Shown here piece by piece: positions 28,102 through 37,505 of a stretch of DNA of 64,000 nt; positions within the stretch are counted from its first letter, which is position 1; each line of letters begins with the position of its first letter. Both the position numbers and the translations under genes were made by a program. Source of the DNA: Shewanella acanthi (lineage in GTDB: Bacteria; Pseudomonadota; Gammaproteobacteria; Enterobacterales; Shewanellaceae). The notes beneath the pieces are model-generated. The model had not been told where the DNA came from and did no database searches. It saw only the letters and a program-made list of their open reading frames with translations. The stretch is taken from positions 2,294,001 to 2,358,000 of the forward strand of contig NZ_CP080413.1 of the NCBI RefSeq assembly GCF_019457475.1. The letters run 5' to 3'.

Positions 28102-30390
28102 TTAGCAAGTTTCAACACGCTGATTTTCAAAGGCTTGACGTTCAAAAGCCTGAGTGATTGAACGCTCTTGTCTTCTATGCCTTAACATTCTCCATCCCAC
28201 AAACAACGCGGGGAGCAACGTAAAAAGCCCAAGCAAGAAGTCTAAGCGGCTCGATGTTGCCATTTGCAGAAAATGTCCAAAGGGTAACCAGCCTAGCGGC
28301 ATGTGTTGCCTTACCACACTGTCGCGGCTGATCCCACTACTTGAGGCTGGACTCTCATCGATAGCTACTAGACGGGTATAGTCACTCACAAGATGGTAAT
28401 TCATCGCAAGTGCAGTGATCTGCGCTTCAATTTGTGCATCGTTTGAACCATTTTTCGTCAATTCCATTGCCGCAATTTGGTTGCGCGCCCAAATCAAATC
28501 CAAGCCACGGCCTGAGTGAGCCGAACCCAAACTAGAGTTCCCATCACCATTATTCGATAACAACGACAAACTCTGTTGCCAATGCTTATGCCCTTGACGC
28601 CCCGAAATCACCACGGCGCGGGGATCCTTCCCATGGCGCTTTAAGCTAATCAGCACTGGCTCGGCGCGATATAAATCGGGAATTGGCGAAGGCCAAAAGT
28701 CAGGAATGGATCCGTCATCAAAACGCGCTTTAATATCGGTCAGGACGGGATATTGTATTTTGGTGAGGAGCTCGGTAACTTGCTGCTCTACCTCCTCAAT
28801 ATGCCCGATGGAGGTAAAAGTTCCACGCCCTATTTGCGCAATACGCTGCATAAAGTGCGAATTTGGCGCCGCACCAATGCCAACGGTATATAACCTTGAT
28901 TCACCTAAATGCTGATGAATCAAATCGTACAGGGCCTCCTCATTCCCCACTGAGCCGTCGGTCATAAAAATCACCTGCCGCAGGGCGCTGCGATCGCCGC
29001 GTTTGTTTTTGGCCACTTTCGCCGTCAACGCCATTTCAAGGGCTGAGGCCATTTCAGTGCCACCGTCGGCGGTCAAACGATTGACAAATTGTTGCGCCTT
29101 ATCAAGATTGGCCTTAGTGACCCTTAGTGGCGAATTGGCTAATGACGACACTTTAGAATTGAAGGCAATAATGTTAAATCTGTCCTCTTCATTCAAACTT
29201 CTTAGGGCATAGCGCAGGGCATTTTTTGCCTGAACAATCGGCTCACCCGCCATAGAACCCGAAGTGTCGATTACCAGAATAAGCTCGCGTGACAAAATGG
29301 CCTTTTCGTCGGCAATGGATTTTGGCGGCATTAACATTAGTAGACTGTAAGCATCGTCGTTGGCAACAGGAACACCACTTCCACCGGCAGTAAAATGGGT
29401 TTTACCATCTTGATTGAATACCCATGCGCGCGCTGTTTTACCCTGCTGCTGACGCCACTGCAACACAAAATCACGATTGGCCACCACCGGCTCTGCCAAG
29501 CTTACCGATACCGCATCCATCCCTTGTTCAAGGGTCACGCTATGGTACAAACTGACAATGGAGTCTGTGTCTATGCCCTCGGCAAAACTGACATTAATGT
29601 CAGCGAGTAATGGCACTTCTTGCTCAAAATTCCAGTCATGCAATGGCGCAACGATTCTTTCAAGATCGCGAATTTGCTGTGAAAAGGCCTCAGGCTCATC
29701 CTCCTGCCCTAACCCTTGGGCCATAAGACCCGGAATGTAACGGGGTGCCACGACGAGAGGAAAACGTAAACTGAATACCCCTTCATCATAGTGCAGGGTT
29801 TCTTGGTAACTTATCTCAACAATCAATTGTTCCTCAGGGGCTAGGCGGGTGATTTCAGTGGTAAACATATTGCCGTGTGATTGAGTATTTATATCCAACA
29901 TGCTGGATTCATCTGACGCTGGTGCAAGGCTATTAGGCTGCTGCTTTGATTGAATTTTCCCTTCTACTGCACGCTGACCAATCTGCAGCTTTAAGGCGTC
30001 AACCTTAGCACCAGTGGGTAATGGGAACAGATATTGGCCACTCAACACATTGGTGGTTTGGTTACGAAAGGTCTGTTTCACACTCACCCTGTTAGTTAAC
30101 CCCGAAATCTGCATCGACACATCAGTATCTAGGGGTAATGCTGGCATTGGATCGCCATTTGGCATTTGGTAAAGCATCATCCCTTGGGTAACATCATCTG
30201 CATTAAAGCTCGGTGTCACGTTTCGAGACTGACGATGATAAGCTGAAGCCATGTTTTCAGGCTCGGATAGCGTGCCCGCAGTGCTGGGAGATGCCATCAC
30301 AGTCAAAGGTAAACACCAGCAGATAGCGGCGGCTACAACCAACGTGGTTAAAGAACAGGCCACTTCTTTTACCCTTTTCGCGGTATTCAT
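28102..30390 (-). CDS. Marine proteobacterial sortase-target-type protein (VIT + vWA)
   Basis: 762 residues from the ATG at 30390, which has GGGAGAG upstream; an ATG at 30417 would add nine residues. Order: signal peptide, VIT domain (about 60-190; PMPALPLDTDVSMQISGLTN), then a vWA domain with MIDAS motif DTSGSMAGEP near residue 375 and the later MTDGSVGNE. The C-terminus has a hydrophobic segment (LDFLLGLFTLLPALFVGW) and a basic tail (RHRRQER). This is the architecture of the marine proteobacterial sortase target family. The usual LPQTAT-like motif before the hydrophobic segment is replaced by FLQMAT (28255-28272), and no sortase gene lies next to it. It is cotranscribed with pdsO, divergent from pdsR. 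Confidence 0.88.
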   Translation of the reverse strand: MNTAKRVKEVACSLTTLVVAAAICWCLPLTVMASPSTAGTLSEPENMASAYHRQSRNVTPSFNADDVTQGMMLYQMPNGDPMPALPLDTDVSMQISGLTNRVSVKQTFRNQTTNVLSGQYLFPLPTGAKVDALKLQIGQRAVEGKIQSKQQPNSLAPASDESSMLDINTQSHGNMFTTEITRLAPEEQLIVEISYQETLHYDEGVFSLRFPLVVAPRYIPGLMAQGLGQEDEPEAFSQQIRDLERIVAPLHDWNFEQEVPLLADINVSFAEGIDTDSIVSLYHSVTLEQGMDAVSVSLAEPVVANRDFVLQWRQQQGKTARAWVFNQDGKTHFTAGGSGVPVANDDAYSLLMLMPPKSIADEKAILSRELILVIDTSGSMAGEPIVQAKNALRYALRSLNEEDRFNIIAFNSKVSSLANSPLRVTKANLDKAQQFVNRLTADGGTEMASALEMALTAKVAKNKRGDRSALRQVIFMTDGSVGNEEALYDLIHQHLGESRLYTVGIGAAPNSHFMQRIAQIGRGTFTSIGHIEEVEQQVTELLTKIQYPVLTDIKARFDDGSIPDFWPSPIPDLYRAEPVLISLKRHGKDPRAVVISGRQGHKHWQQSLSLLSNNGDGNSSLGSAHSGRGLDLIWARNQIAAMELTKNGSNDAQIEAQITALAMNYHLVSDYTRLVAIDESPASSSGISRDSVVRQHMPLGWLPFGHFLQMATSSRLDFLLGLFTLLPALFVGWRMLRHRRQERSITQAFERQAFENQRVETC

Positions 30391-30474
30391 GTATAACTCT
30401 CCCTGGGATTCATTCACGTTGTACTAACGGCTGTCACTAATTGGTCAAGCGTTACTTTTAGTTGTTATCACTGC

Positions 30475-31230
30475 TTACTCGTCAGCGATATTGGCCATTA
30501 AGGTTCGCTGTGGTTGCATCGTCAGCGTGACGCGACTATCAAAAAGCTCGGCTTCTAAATCGGCGTCAATATTAAGTGACTGCCGACTACCGAAGGCTTG
30601 GGTGGTAATGCGTTCGGGCGCAACGCCGTGTTTAACGAGATAGCCACGGACTTCAAGTAGACGCTGCTCCGACAGTGCTTGGTTATAATTGAGATCGCCG
30701 TGACGGTCGGTATAGCCCTTGATTTCTAGATTCGATGACGTGGCTTCACGTAATACCTTGGCGACCTTGTCCAGCTGAGGTAAAAATGCGGCGTCAAGCT
30801 CACAGGAATCCTGATGAAACAGCACATTCATGCCTAGGGCGAGCTCACTTAGTATCTGGTTCTGACTCAAGCTGTAACGTCCCGCTGAGATATCACTGCC
30901 CTGACGATTAAAAGCTAAAGACGTTAATTGCCCCTGCAATGGCACGGCATCATCTGACGCCTCGGCAACACTTTCAGTCAGGGTGATCCCAAGCACTGAA
31001 CCTGTAAAACCACCAATAATGGCCCCCATCGGCCCGCCCACCATGGCCCCCACCACGGCTCCGCCCCCTAAACCTATCAATGGCATTGACTTAAAATGGG
31101 ATTGGCTTTCAACGCGAGTTGATGAGTGATAAACATAATGGCCAGCGTCACTGTTTTGTTGATAGGCTGCCTGCACGACCGGTCCATTGACCAGGTTTAA
31201 GACCAGCAGATTGATCAGTGACTTCTTCAT
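30475..31230 (-). CDS. pdsO: Sortase-system OmpA family protein PdsO
   Basis: 251 residues from the ATG at 31230, with AAGGA upstream; the longer frame from 31314 lacks support. Order: signal peptide (MKKSLINLLVLNLVNG), a glycine-zipper membrane segment (GGGAVVGAMVGGPMGAIIGG, about residues 55-75), then an OmpA-like peptidoglycan-binding domain. That domain carries FHQDSCEL, LEIKGYTDRHGDLNYN and LSEQRLLEVRGYL. This matches the OmpA family protein that accompanies the proteobacterial dedicated sortase system. It is the first gene of the minus-strand pair with the target gene and is divergent from pdsR by about 235 bases, which would hold both promoters. Confidence 0.88.
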   Translation of the reverse strand: MKKSLINLLVLNLVNGPVVQAAYQQNSDAGHYVYHSSTRVESQSHFKSMPLIGLGGGAVVGAMVGGPMGAIIGGFTGSVLGITLTESVAEASDDAVPLQGQLTSLAFNRQGSDISAGRYSLSQNQILSELALGMNVLFHQDSCELDAAFLPQLDKVAKVLREATSSNLEIKGYTDRHGDLNYNQALSEQRLLEVRGYLVKHGVAPERITTQAFGSRQSLNIDADLEAELFDSRVTLTMQPQRTLMANIADE

Positions 31231-31465
31231 TAACGCATTCCTTGTGGATTCAATATGTTTGCCAGGCTTTATCAGCAAAATACGGGGGCAAATTAAGAGT
31301 GGGGTATTAAACACAAGTGCAATGGCATTAACGGGGAGGGATTATGGCAATACAGCTATGAATTGTGGCAACAATATGGCAATTAACCCACGGGACTTTA
31401 ATCTGCAGTCAAATGCTGTATAGTTCACGCCCAACTTTAACTGACACCGATAGGAATATGGCTTG

Positions 31466-32158
31466 ATGAAACGTATTGCCATTGTGGAAGATGAAGCGGC
31501 CATTCGCGAAAACTACAAGGATGTGTTGCAACAACACGGTTATAGCGTCCAAACCTACGCCGACCGCCCTTCTGCTATGCAAGCCTTCAACACGCGTTTG
31601 CCTGATTTAGCCATTATTGATATAGGGCTTGGCAATGAAATCGATGGCGGTTTTATGCTGTGCCAATCCCTGCGTGCGATGTCCAATACCCTGCCCATCA
31701 TTTTCTTAACCGCGAGGGACAGTGACTTTGATACTGTCTGTGGTCTGCGCCTCGGTGCTGATGATTACCTAAGCAAGGAAGTCAGTTTCCCCCATTTAAC
31801 GGCACGTTTAGCCGCTCTCTTTCGTCGCTCGGAATTAGCCATGAGCCAAACGCCGCAGGAAAATATGCTTGAGCGCGGCCCCTTGACCATTGATGCTAAC
31901 CGTATGCAGGTCTATTGGGATAATCACCCTATAGAATTAACCGTAACCGAATTTTGGATGGTGCATGCCCTTGCTAAGCACCCAGGCCACGTACGTAGCC
32001 GCCACGAGCTGATGCAGGAAGCGAAGATTTTTGTCGACGACAGTACCATCACCTCGCACGTAAAGCGCATTCGTAAGAAGTTTATGGCCGTTGCCCCTGA
32101 ATTCAATTGTATTGATACCGTCTATGGAATGGGCTATCGCTGGGATACGCTAGCATAA
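31466..32158 (+). CDS. pdsR: Sortase-system response regulator PdsR
   Basis: 230 residues from the ATG at 31466 (MKRIAIVEDEAAIREN); AGGA lies about 11 bases upstream. The receiver domain has the acidic pair VEDE, the phospho-acceptor Asp in LPDLAIIDIGL, Thr in FLTARDS and Lys in DDYLSKEV. The C-terminal OmpR-type winged helix follows (LTVTEFWMVHALAKHPGHV; VKRIRKKF; IDTVYGMGYRW). It is the dedicated response regulator of the proteobacterial sortase system and lies eight bases ahead of the kinase gene. It probably controls the divergent pdsO-target operon; that is inference from position. Confidence 0.92.
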   Translation: MKRIAIVEDEAAIRENYKDVLQQHGYSVQTYADRPSAMQAFNTRLPDLAIIDIGLGNEIDGGFMLCQSLRAMSNTLPIIFLTARDSDFDTVCGLRLGADDYLSKEVSFPHLTARLAALFRRSELAMSQTPQENMLERGPLTIDANRMQVYWDNHPIELTVTEFWMVHALAKHPGHVRSRHELMQEAKIFVDDSTITSHVKRIRKKFMAVAPEFNCIDTVYGMGYRWDTLA

Positions 32159-32166
32159 TCACGTCC

Positions 32167-34356
32167 ATGAAGAAGTATTTGCGCCACGCGGTCACCCGTT
32201 TTCCCTTCGGCCTTCGCACTAAAGTTATTGGGCTGAGTCTGTTCTTACTCTGCCTGCCTTGGCTTGGGTATCAATACGTGTGGGAGATGGAAAAGTACCT
32301 GCGTCTAGGGCAAGAACGGACTCTCGAAGGCACCACACAAGCTGTGGCCACCGCGCTGCATGAAAGGCCAAAACTGTTTGACAGCCAAGCAAGCTTTTTA
32401 AAGCAGGTCGAAAAGGGACGCGATCTCTACGCCTATCCGCTCAATGGTGCTATTCAGCTCGACGGTAAACTCAACGAGTGGCAGGAATATCGCCATCGTT
32501 TCATTCAATATGGCGAGGCCAACCAGATTATGCGAGCGGATCCTGACGTGCCCGTCGCTATCAGCTTCACCCATATGGTTGGCCAATACGATGGCTATCT
32601 TTATGCATTTTTTGAAGTGGTCGACCCCGATGTTGTACTGAGGGGACGCAATGTCCTAAGAGTCGATAAAAACGATCACCTCACAATTGCCACCCTTTCG
32701 CCTGATAACAAATTTAAGCGCTATATAGTCGCCACACCACAACCCGGCTGGATCAGTGCTTTCCAACTGCCCACCAACCCTAAGCTGACCTCTCCTGTCA
32801 CCCCCGAAGTGCGGATCCAAGGACAATGGGCAACCACGGATGTGGGTTACAATATCGAGCTGCGTATTCCGCTCGACATGGTCGGCAGCAAACTTGGCTT
32901 TACCATTTCAGATGTCGACGATACTCGCTACCACGATATTAAAGCTGTCGTGGGCACCTCAGCCCTCGATACGGTTGATAAACTCGGTACAGTACTGGTT
33001 CCCTCCCCTGAAATTGAAAGCATTATTAAAGGGATGAGCCACTATAGCTCACGCATTTGGGTGGTAGATAAACACGGCCGCGTGCTAGCAAAATCCGGTG
33101 ACATTCGCGCCAACAGCAGTGTATGGGGACGCACTGTCGACGATGACAATGCTAAAGGTGCATGGGAAAGTTTTAAGCGCGAATACCTGCACCCGCTGTA
33201 CTATAAGTTTTTGACTAAACCGCCGAAGGATTTTATCGACTCACTGCAGGATTCGACTGAGCTCGACGGTAACCATATTCAAAAAGCATTGTCGGGTCAG
33301 CAGAGCTCAACCTGGCGTTTGACTCCAGATAATAAAGCCGTGGTGCTGGCAGCGGCTTCGCCGATCTGGATTGATAACAATGTGATGGGCGCCGTAGTGG
33401 CCGAAGAAACCACCCACGGTATTCGCACCCTGCGTAACCGCGCGCTGGAAAAACTGTTTAACGTCATCCTCACCATCATGAGCTTAGGCACCTTTGCGCT
33501 GTTTATCTTTGCATCGAGTATTTCCAATCGTATCCGTCGATTAAGGGACGAAGCGGAAAGCGCCATCGATAGCCAAGGACGGGTGAAAAACCACTTAAAA
33601 CCATCGAGAGCAAGGGATGAAATCGGCGATCTCTCCCGCAGTTTTGCCAGTATTGTTGGACGACTCGGCCAATACACCCACTACCTTGAAAATATGTCTT
33701 CAAGGCTCTCACACGAACTTCGTACCCCCGTTGCCGTGGTGCGTTCATCCCTTGAGCATTTAAACCTGCAGACCCTCGATAAAGACACCCAAAAATATGT
33801 CGACCGCGCCCAAGAGGGCGTCAGTCGTTTAAGCCTTATCTTGAACAATATGAGTGAGGCAACCCGCCTTGAACAGAGTTTGACCCAGGCCGATGTCACT
33901 AAATTCCCACTGTCACAGGTGGTGAGTGGTTGTATGCAGGGCTATCAAATCACCTATCCAGAACAACCGTTTACGGTGAAAGTCCCTGAACAGCCGCTGA
34001 TGATGCAGGGAGTGCCCGAATATATCGCCCAGTTAATGGATAAACTTATCGCCAACGCCATTGAGTTTTGTGTTGAGGGGAGCGCCATCGAAGTGACGTT
34101 AACTCAGGTCGGTAAACAGGCGACCCTGCTGATCAGTAACCTAGGCCCACAGCTCCCCGTGGATATGTCGGAGCAAATCTTCGACTCCATGGTGTCGGTG
34201 CGCATCAATCAAGCCCAGAATAAACCCCACCTTGGGCTTGGACTCTATATCGCGCGTCTTGTGACCCAATTCCACAAGGGTAAAATTCTTGCCCGCAACC
34301 GCCGTGAGCAAAACGGGGTCGACATTTTGGTGACCCTGCCACTTATTGATAAATAG
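32167..34356 (+). CDS. pdsS: Sortase-system sensor histidine kinase PdsS
   Basis: 729 residues. A first membrane segment (about 15-35; VIGLSLFLLCLPWLGY) is followed by a large periplasmic region and a second membrane segment near residue 430 (LTIMSLGTFALFIFASS). The periplasmic part contains IQLDGKLNEWQEY and YLYAFFEVVDPDV, a pattern like CBM9-type carbohydrate-binding modules. The cytoplasmic part has HAMP-like sequence, the H-box SHELRTPVAVV with the phospho-accepting His, the N-box KLIANAIEF, and a G-box GLGLYIARLV. This architecture is that of the dedicated sortase-system kinase and is intact here despite loss of the sortase. A weak hairpin with TTTT follows (34371-34394). Confidence 0.92.
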   Translation: MKKYLRHAVTRFPFGLRTKVIGLSLFLLCLPWLGYQYVWEMEKYLRLGQERTLEGTTQAVATALHERPKLFDSQASFLKQVEKGRDLYAYPLNGAIQLDGKLNEWQEYRHRFIQYGEANQIMRADPDVPVAISFTHMVGQYDGYLYAFFEVVDPDVVLRGRNVLRVDKNDHLTIATLSPDNKFKRYIVATPQPGWISAFQLPTNPKLTSPVTPEVRIQGQWATTDVGYNIELRIPLDMVGSKLGFTISDVDDTRYHDIKAVVGTSALDTVDKLGTVLVPSPEIESIIKGMSHYSSRIWVVDKHGRVLAKSGDIRANSSVWGRTVDDDNAKGAWESFKREYLHPLYYKFLTKPPKDFIDSLQDSTELDGNHIQKALSGQQSSTWRLTPDNKAVVLAAASPIWIDNNVMGAVVAEETTHGIRTLRNRALEKLFNVILTIMSLGTFALFIFASSISNRIRRLRDEAESAIDSQGRVKNHLKPSRARDEIGDLSRSFASIVGRLGQYTHYLENMSSRLSHELRTPVAVVRSSLEHLNLQTLDKDTQKYVDRAQEGVSRLSLILNNMSEATRLEQSLTQADVTKFPLSQVVSGCMQGYQITYPEQPFTVKVPEQPLMMQGVPEYIAQLMDKLIANAIEFCVEGSAIEVTLTQVGKQATLLISNLGPQLPVDMSEQIFDSMVSVRINQAQNKPHLGLGLYIARLVTQFHKGKILARNRREQNGVDILVTLPLIDK

Positions 34357-34560
34357 CAAGGCAAAGCCCGCCGATAGCAATCTTTATCGGTTTTCCTAGA
34401 TAAACAGCCATCAACCATCCTCAATAAGCTTGCGGTATATCCTTAGCAACTTGAGGCAAAGTCATCGTTCTGCCTCCTGTCATTTTGTTTGCTTAATGCT
34501 AAGATGACCGCCACTCATGATAAAAAATTAATTGAAACTGACTCGCTAAGGTAATGAACT

Positions 34561-35760
34561 ATGACGGAAAAACACCAACAAGCCACGCAAATCGTCAGTG
34601 CCGGTAGAGACAAAAAGTGGACTAAAGGCGTGATTAATCCGCCGGTGTTTCGTGCTTCTACTATCGTATTCGATACCATGGAAGACATGCGCTACGCCGC
34701 AAAAAACAAAACCAATGGCGAGATGTTCTATGGCCGTCGCGGCACCCCAACCCACTTTGCTTTTCAGGCCGCGATTGCTGAGTTAGAAGGTGGTTTTGGT
34801 ACTGCGCTCTACCCATCGGGCGCCGCAGCGATCAGCGCGACTTTAATGTCATTTTTAAAATCTGGCGATCATTTGCTAATGGTCGACAGTGTGTACGAAC
34901 CGACGCGGGATCTGTGCACTAAACTGCTTGCAGGTTTAGGAATTGAGACCACTTTCTACGATCCTCTCATTGGAGCGGGTATTCGCAAGCTGATTAAGCC
35001 CAATACTAAAGTGTTGTTTTTAGAGTCACCTGGCTCTATCACCATGGAAGTGCAAGACGTCCCCACACTGTGCGACATTGCCCACGAGCATGGGATAGTA
35101 GCGATTCTAGATAACACTTGGGCATCGCCAATTAACAGCAGACCTTTTGAGCTGGGCGTCGATATCTCGATTCAAGCGGCCACCAAATACATTGTGGGCC
35201 ACTCTGATGTGATGATTGGCACCGCCACCGCGAGCGAGAAATATTGGCCGCAATTGCGTGAAAACAGTTACTTAATGGGGCAAACCACCTCCCCCGATGA
35301 TGTTTACTTAGCGACCCGCGGATTACGCACCTTAGGGGTACGCATGGCGCAGCACGAAAAGAATGCCCTCAAAGTGGCAAACTGGTTGCTGACCCGCCCC
35401 GAGGTCGACCACCTACGCCACCCTGCGTTTGAAACCTGCCCAGGCCATGAGTTCTTTAAACGCGACTTTAGCGCCTCTAACGGCCTGTTCTCCTTTGTAT
35501 TAAAGCAAGGAGATTCAGCCTCAGTCACTGCCCTGTTAGAAAATATGAGCCACTTTAAAATGGGCTTCTCTTGGGGCGGCTACGAGAGTTTGATCTTGAG
35601 CTACTTCGGCATCGATGGTATTCGCAGCGCCACCAAGTGGGATTCAAGCAAACCTTTAATTCGCCTGCATATTGGCCTTGAAGATCCTGACGATCTGATT
35701 GCCGATTTAAGTGCAGGTTTCGACCGCTTTAATGCTGCTCTAGCTGCAAAGGTGAAATAA
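34561..35760 (+). CDS. metC: Cystathionine beta-lyase
   Basis: 399 residues, normal for MetC. It belongs to the Cys/Met metabolism PLP-dependent enzymes. FYGRRGTPTHFAFQAAIAEL (N-terminal active-site segment), YPSGAAAISATLM, DNTWASP and the PLP-binding lysine in QAATKYIVGHSDVM are all visible. It cleaves cystathionine to homocysteine, pyruvate and ammonia in methionine synthesis. TAAGGTA precedes the start. The gene is monocistronic, and its 3' end marks the boundary of the integron cassette array. No clear MetJ box was seen upstream. Confidence 0.94.
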   Translation: MTEKHQQATQIVSAGRDKKWTKGVINPPVFRASTIVFDTMEDMRYAAKNKTNGEMFYGRRGTPTHFAFQAAIAELEGGFGTALYPSGAAAISATLMSFLKSGDHLLMVDSVYEPTRDLCTKLLAGLGIETTFYDPLIGAGIRKLIKPNTKVLFLESPGSITMEVQDVPTLCDIAHEHGIVAILDNTWASPINSRPFELGVDISIQAATKYIVGHSDVMIGTATASEKYWPQLRENSYLMGQTTSPDDVYLATRGLRTLGVRMAQHEKNALKVANWLLTRPEVDHLRHPAFETCPGHEFFKRDFSASNGLFSFVLKQGDSASVTALLENMSHFKMGFSWGGYESLILSYFGIDGIRSATKWDSSKPLIRLHIGLEDPDDLIADLSAGFDRFNAALAAKVK

Positions 35761-35848
35761 GGATTGAGTGAGTACGTCAGTTGCTGATTGACTCTACTAA
35801 CTGATCAAATTGCTAGGCCAGCAAAACCTCAAGTCTGGCAATTTGGGG

Positions 35849-35893
35849 ACAAAAAACACAATGCTATGTTTTCCACATCGGCATTGTGTTTTT
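35849..35893. terminator. Strong hairpin between metC and the cassette array
   Basis: CAAAAAACACAATGC ... GCATTGTGTTTTTG: a 13-15-bp stem with a 16-base loop and T/A runs on both sides. It can act as a terminator in both directions and marks the distal end of the array. Confidence 0.65.
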
Positions 35894-35931
35894 GTTCGAG
35901 TGCTCGGCTTCGCGAGGCCTATCCATATTTG

Positions 35932-36252
35932 TTATGCGTTTTTGCATTTGCTTTGTTCATGACTGCCACTGACTATTAGGTGAACGTCTTTAACTGAAAC
36001 TGAAGGGTTAGCATTTGCAAGTGCTACATAAACCTCAGCAACCATCACTGGATCCGCACAATAATCAACGTCTAACGTTACCAATGAAAACTTGAGTTGT
36101 TTCAGCTTGCTTTCCAATTCTGCCGAGTTCAGCTCTTCATCCGAGGTGTTTATTGAATAGCTCGTTTCCTTTACAAAAATTGTGATTGACTCATCGGCTA
36201 GGGCTTTGCCACTGGTTATGAAAAGAAAAACTAAAACCAAAATGCAACGCAT
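35932..36252 (-). CDS. Cassette gene: small exported protein, unknown
   Basis: 106 residues with a clear signal peptide (MRCILVLVFLFITSGKALA). The mature part has two cysteines (YCADP; SKCKNA) that could form a disulfide, and a charged middle (SAELESKLKQLKFSL). No family recognised. It is the last cassette; its stop codon lies at the edge of a degenerate attC remnant (TAACAAATATGG on the minus strand). Confidence 0.7.
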   Translation of the reverse strand: MRCILVLVFLFITSGKALADESITIFVKETSYSINTSDEELNSAELESKLKQLKFSLVTLDVDYCADPVMVAEVYVALANANPSVSVKDVHLIVSGSHEQSKCKNA

Positions 36253-36268
36253 AAATCCTTCCTAAACG

Positions 36269-36367
36269 TATAACGCCCGCATAATGGGCGGATTAAGCTT
36301 GGCTAAAATTAGCGAAAAATGAGCGCAGCCAAGCTTTAGACGTCCATTCATTAATGCGTTTGTTATA
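36269..36367 (-). repeat. attC site 1
   Basis: Plus-strand ends are TATAACGCCCGC and GCGTTTGTTATAT. The internal arms AAGCTTGGCTAAAATTAGCG and GCGCAGCCAAGCTT form an imperfect stem. It separates the first and second cassette genes. Confidence 0.85.
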
Positions 36368-36370
36368 TGG

Positions 36371-36943
36371 CTATTTGCTGTCTAGCCAACATTTAGAAAA
36401 TACTATGTCATTAGAGTTGGAAACAATAAGCTTGTGAACATAATCCAAACTATGAACAGGGGCTGGGTCTTTACCAACCATATACACAGTATTAGTTGAA
36501 GCAATTAGTTTTTCATTAATACTTACCGATGCTTCATTGTTTAACAATAAGCCTTCGAATAACCCTTGGTAACCCGCCATAACATGAATTGCTTTATTTA
36601 ACTCTTGCCCTTGCAATCCTTCTGTCGCGATCCAAAGGATTGAATGATCCACAAGTTTGTTTTTCGGTAATACAGACAAGCTATTAATTATGTATTCTTT
36701 GGCGCTTTTCAAATAAGGTTTATGAGTTGCCATATTACCTTCAACAAAATTTATCGCTTTTGAAACAGAGACAATAACTTTTGAGTTGTTAGTTTTATAG
36801 AAAATTGCAGGTAGCTCATAAGATACGGGATGGCTTAAATCGGATTTCCATTTAACAGGGTACTGATTTGACTCGCAAGGGTCAGAGTCGGCATAAACTA
36901 AGCTAGAAGCTAAAAATACCATCAAAACTAAAAATTTACGCAT
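36371..36943 (-). CDS. Cassette gene: exported protein, unknown
   Basis: 190 residues from the ATG at 36943 (MRKFLVLMVFLASSLVYA), with AAGGAAAG upstream. A longer frame from 37039 runs into the attC site and is rejected. It has a signal peptide and a mature part with two cysteines (DPCESN near the start, SKCWLD at the end), possibly paired. No family recognised; the protein looks periplasmic or secreted. Confidence 0.72.
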   Translation of the reverse strand: MRKFLVLMVFLASSLVYADSDPCESNQYPVKWKSDLSHPVSYELPAIFYKTNNSKVIVSVSKAINFVEGNMATHKPYLKSAKEYIINSLSVLPKNKLVDHSILWIATEGLQGQELNKAIHVMAGYQGLFEGLLLNNEASVSINEKLIASTNTVYMVGKDPAPVHSLDYVHKLIVSNSNDIVFSKCWLDSK

Positions 36944-36956
36944 ACTTTCCTTAGCC

Positions 36957-37026
36957 ATATAACGCTTTAAACAGCGGAAAACGCGAGCGAAGCGAGTGGT
37001 TTTCCGATGATTTAACTTGTTAAATG
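36957..37026 (-). repeat. attC site 2 (short)
   Basis: About 70 bases. Arms GGAAAACGCGAGCG and CGAGTGGTTTTCC form the stem, and the ends are TATAACGC and CTTGTTAAATG. The stop codon of the next gene lies inside the site. Confidence 0.75.
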
Positions 37027-37427
37027 CCATTTTGCTCACGCTTAGCTTGTTGTTTGATCCTTGGCATTTGTATTTGCAACCAAATAAATACTGGTGCTAG
37101 AGGAACGAATGCTAACCAAGATTGCATTTGAAAAGCCCAAAAGTAAACAAACCAACCTTGGGCAGCAATTAAACCCAATAACTTTAACCAACGTGAAAAA
37201 AGCATTAAATCGCCCATTGCTGCTAATGGTAAACCAAAACAAAGCGCACCTAAGCCATACAGCCAAAGGTTGAAATTTACAGATGACGCAATTATGCCGA
37301 CATCTATGGCAATACCAAAGAAAAATGGAAATAAAACCAGCAACATGACGGTTGTAAGAAAGTGCTCATTACGTCTGTGCTTTTCTTGAGCTTTATTTTT
37401 TTCTGCAAGTTTCTCTAATGTATCCAT
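37020..37427 (-). CDS. Cassette gene: small membrane protein
   Basis: 135 residues. A charged N-terminus (about residues 1-22) is followed by about four hydrophobic segments (TTVMLLVLFPFFFGIAIDV; WLYGLGALCFGLPLAAMG; LLGLIAAQGWFVYFWAF; FVPLAPVFIWLQI) and a basic tail. No family recognised. Its stop codon sits in attC site 2, as expected for a cassette. Confidence 0.7.
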   Translation of the reverse strand: MDTLEKLAEKNKAQEKHRRNEHFLTTVMLLVLFPFFFGIAIDVGIIASSVNFNLWLYGLGALCFGLPLAAMGDLMLFSRWLKLLGLIAAQGWFVYFWAFQMQSWLAFVPLAPVFIWLQIQMPRIKQQAKREQNGI

Positions 37428-37431
37428 GGCA

Positions 37432-37505
37432 TTTAACGCCTAAATAACAGGCAATTTTGAGCGCTGCCAGCGCTTAAAATTGTCCTAGTTGATTTTATTG
37501 TTAGG
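37432..37505 (-). repeat. attC site 3
   Basis: About 74 bases. Ends are TTAACGCCTAAATAACAGG and TTATTGTTAGGC. The inner arms CAATTTTGAGCGCTG and CAGCGCTTAAAATTG form a near-perfect hairpin. Confidence 0.85.
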
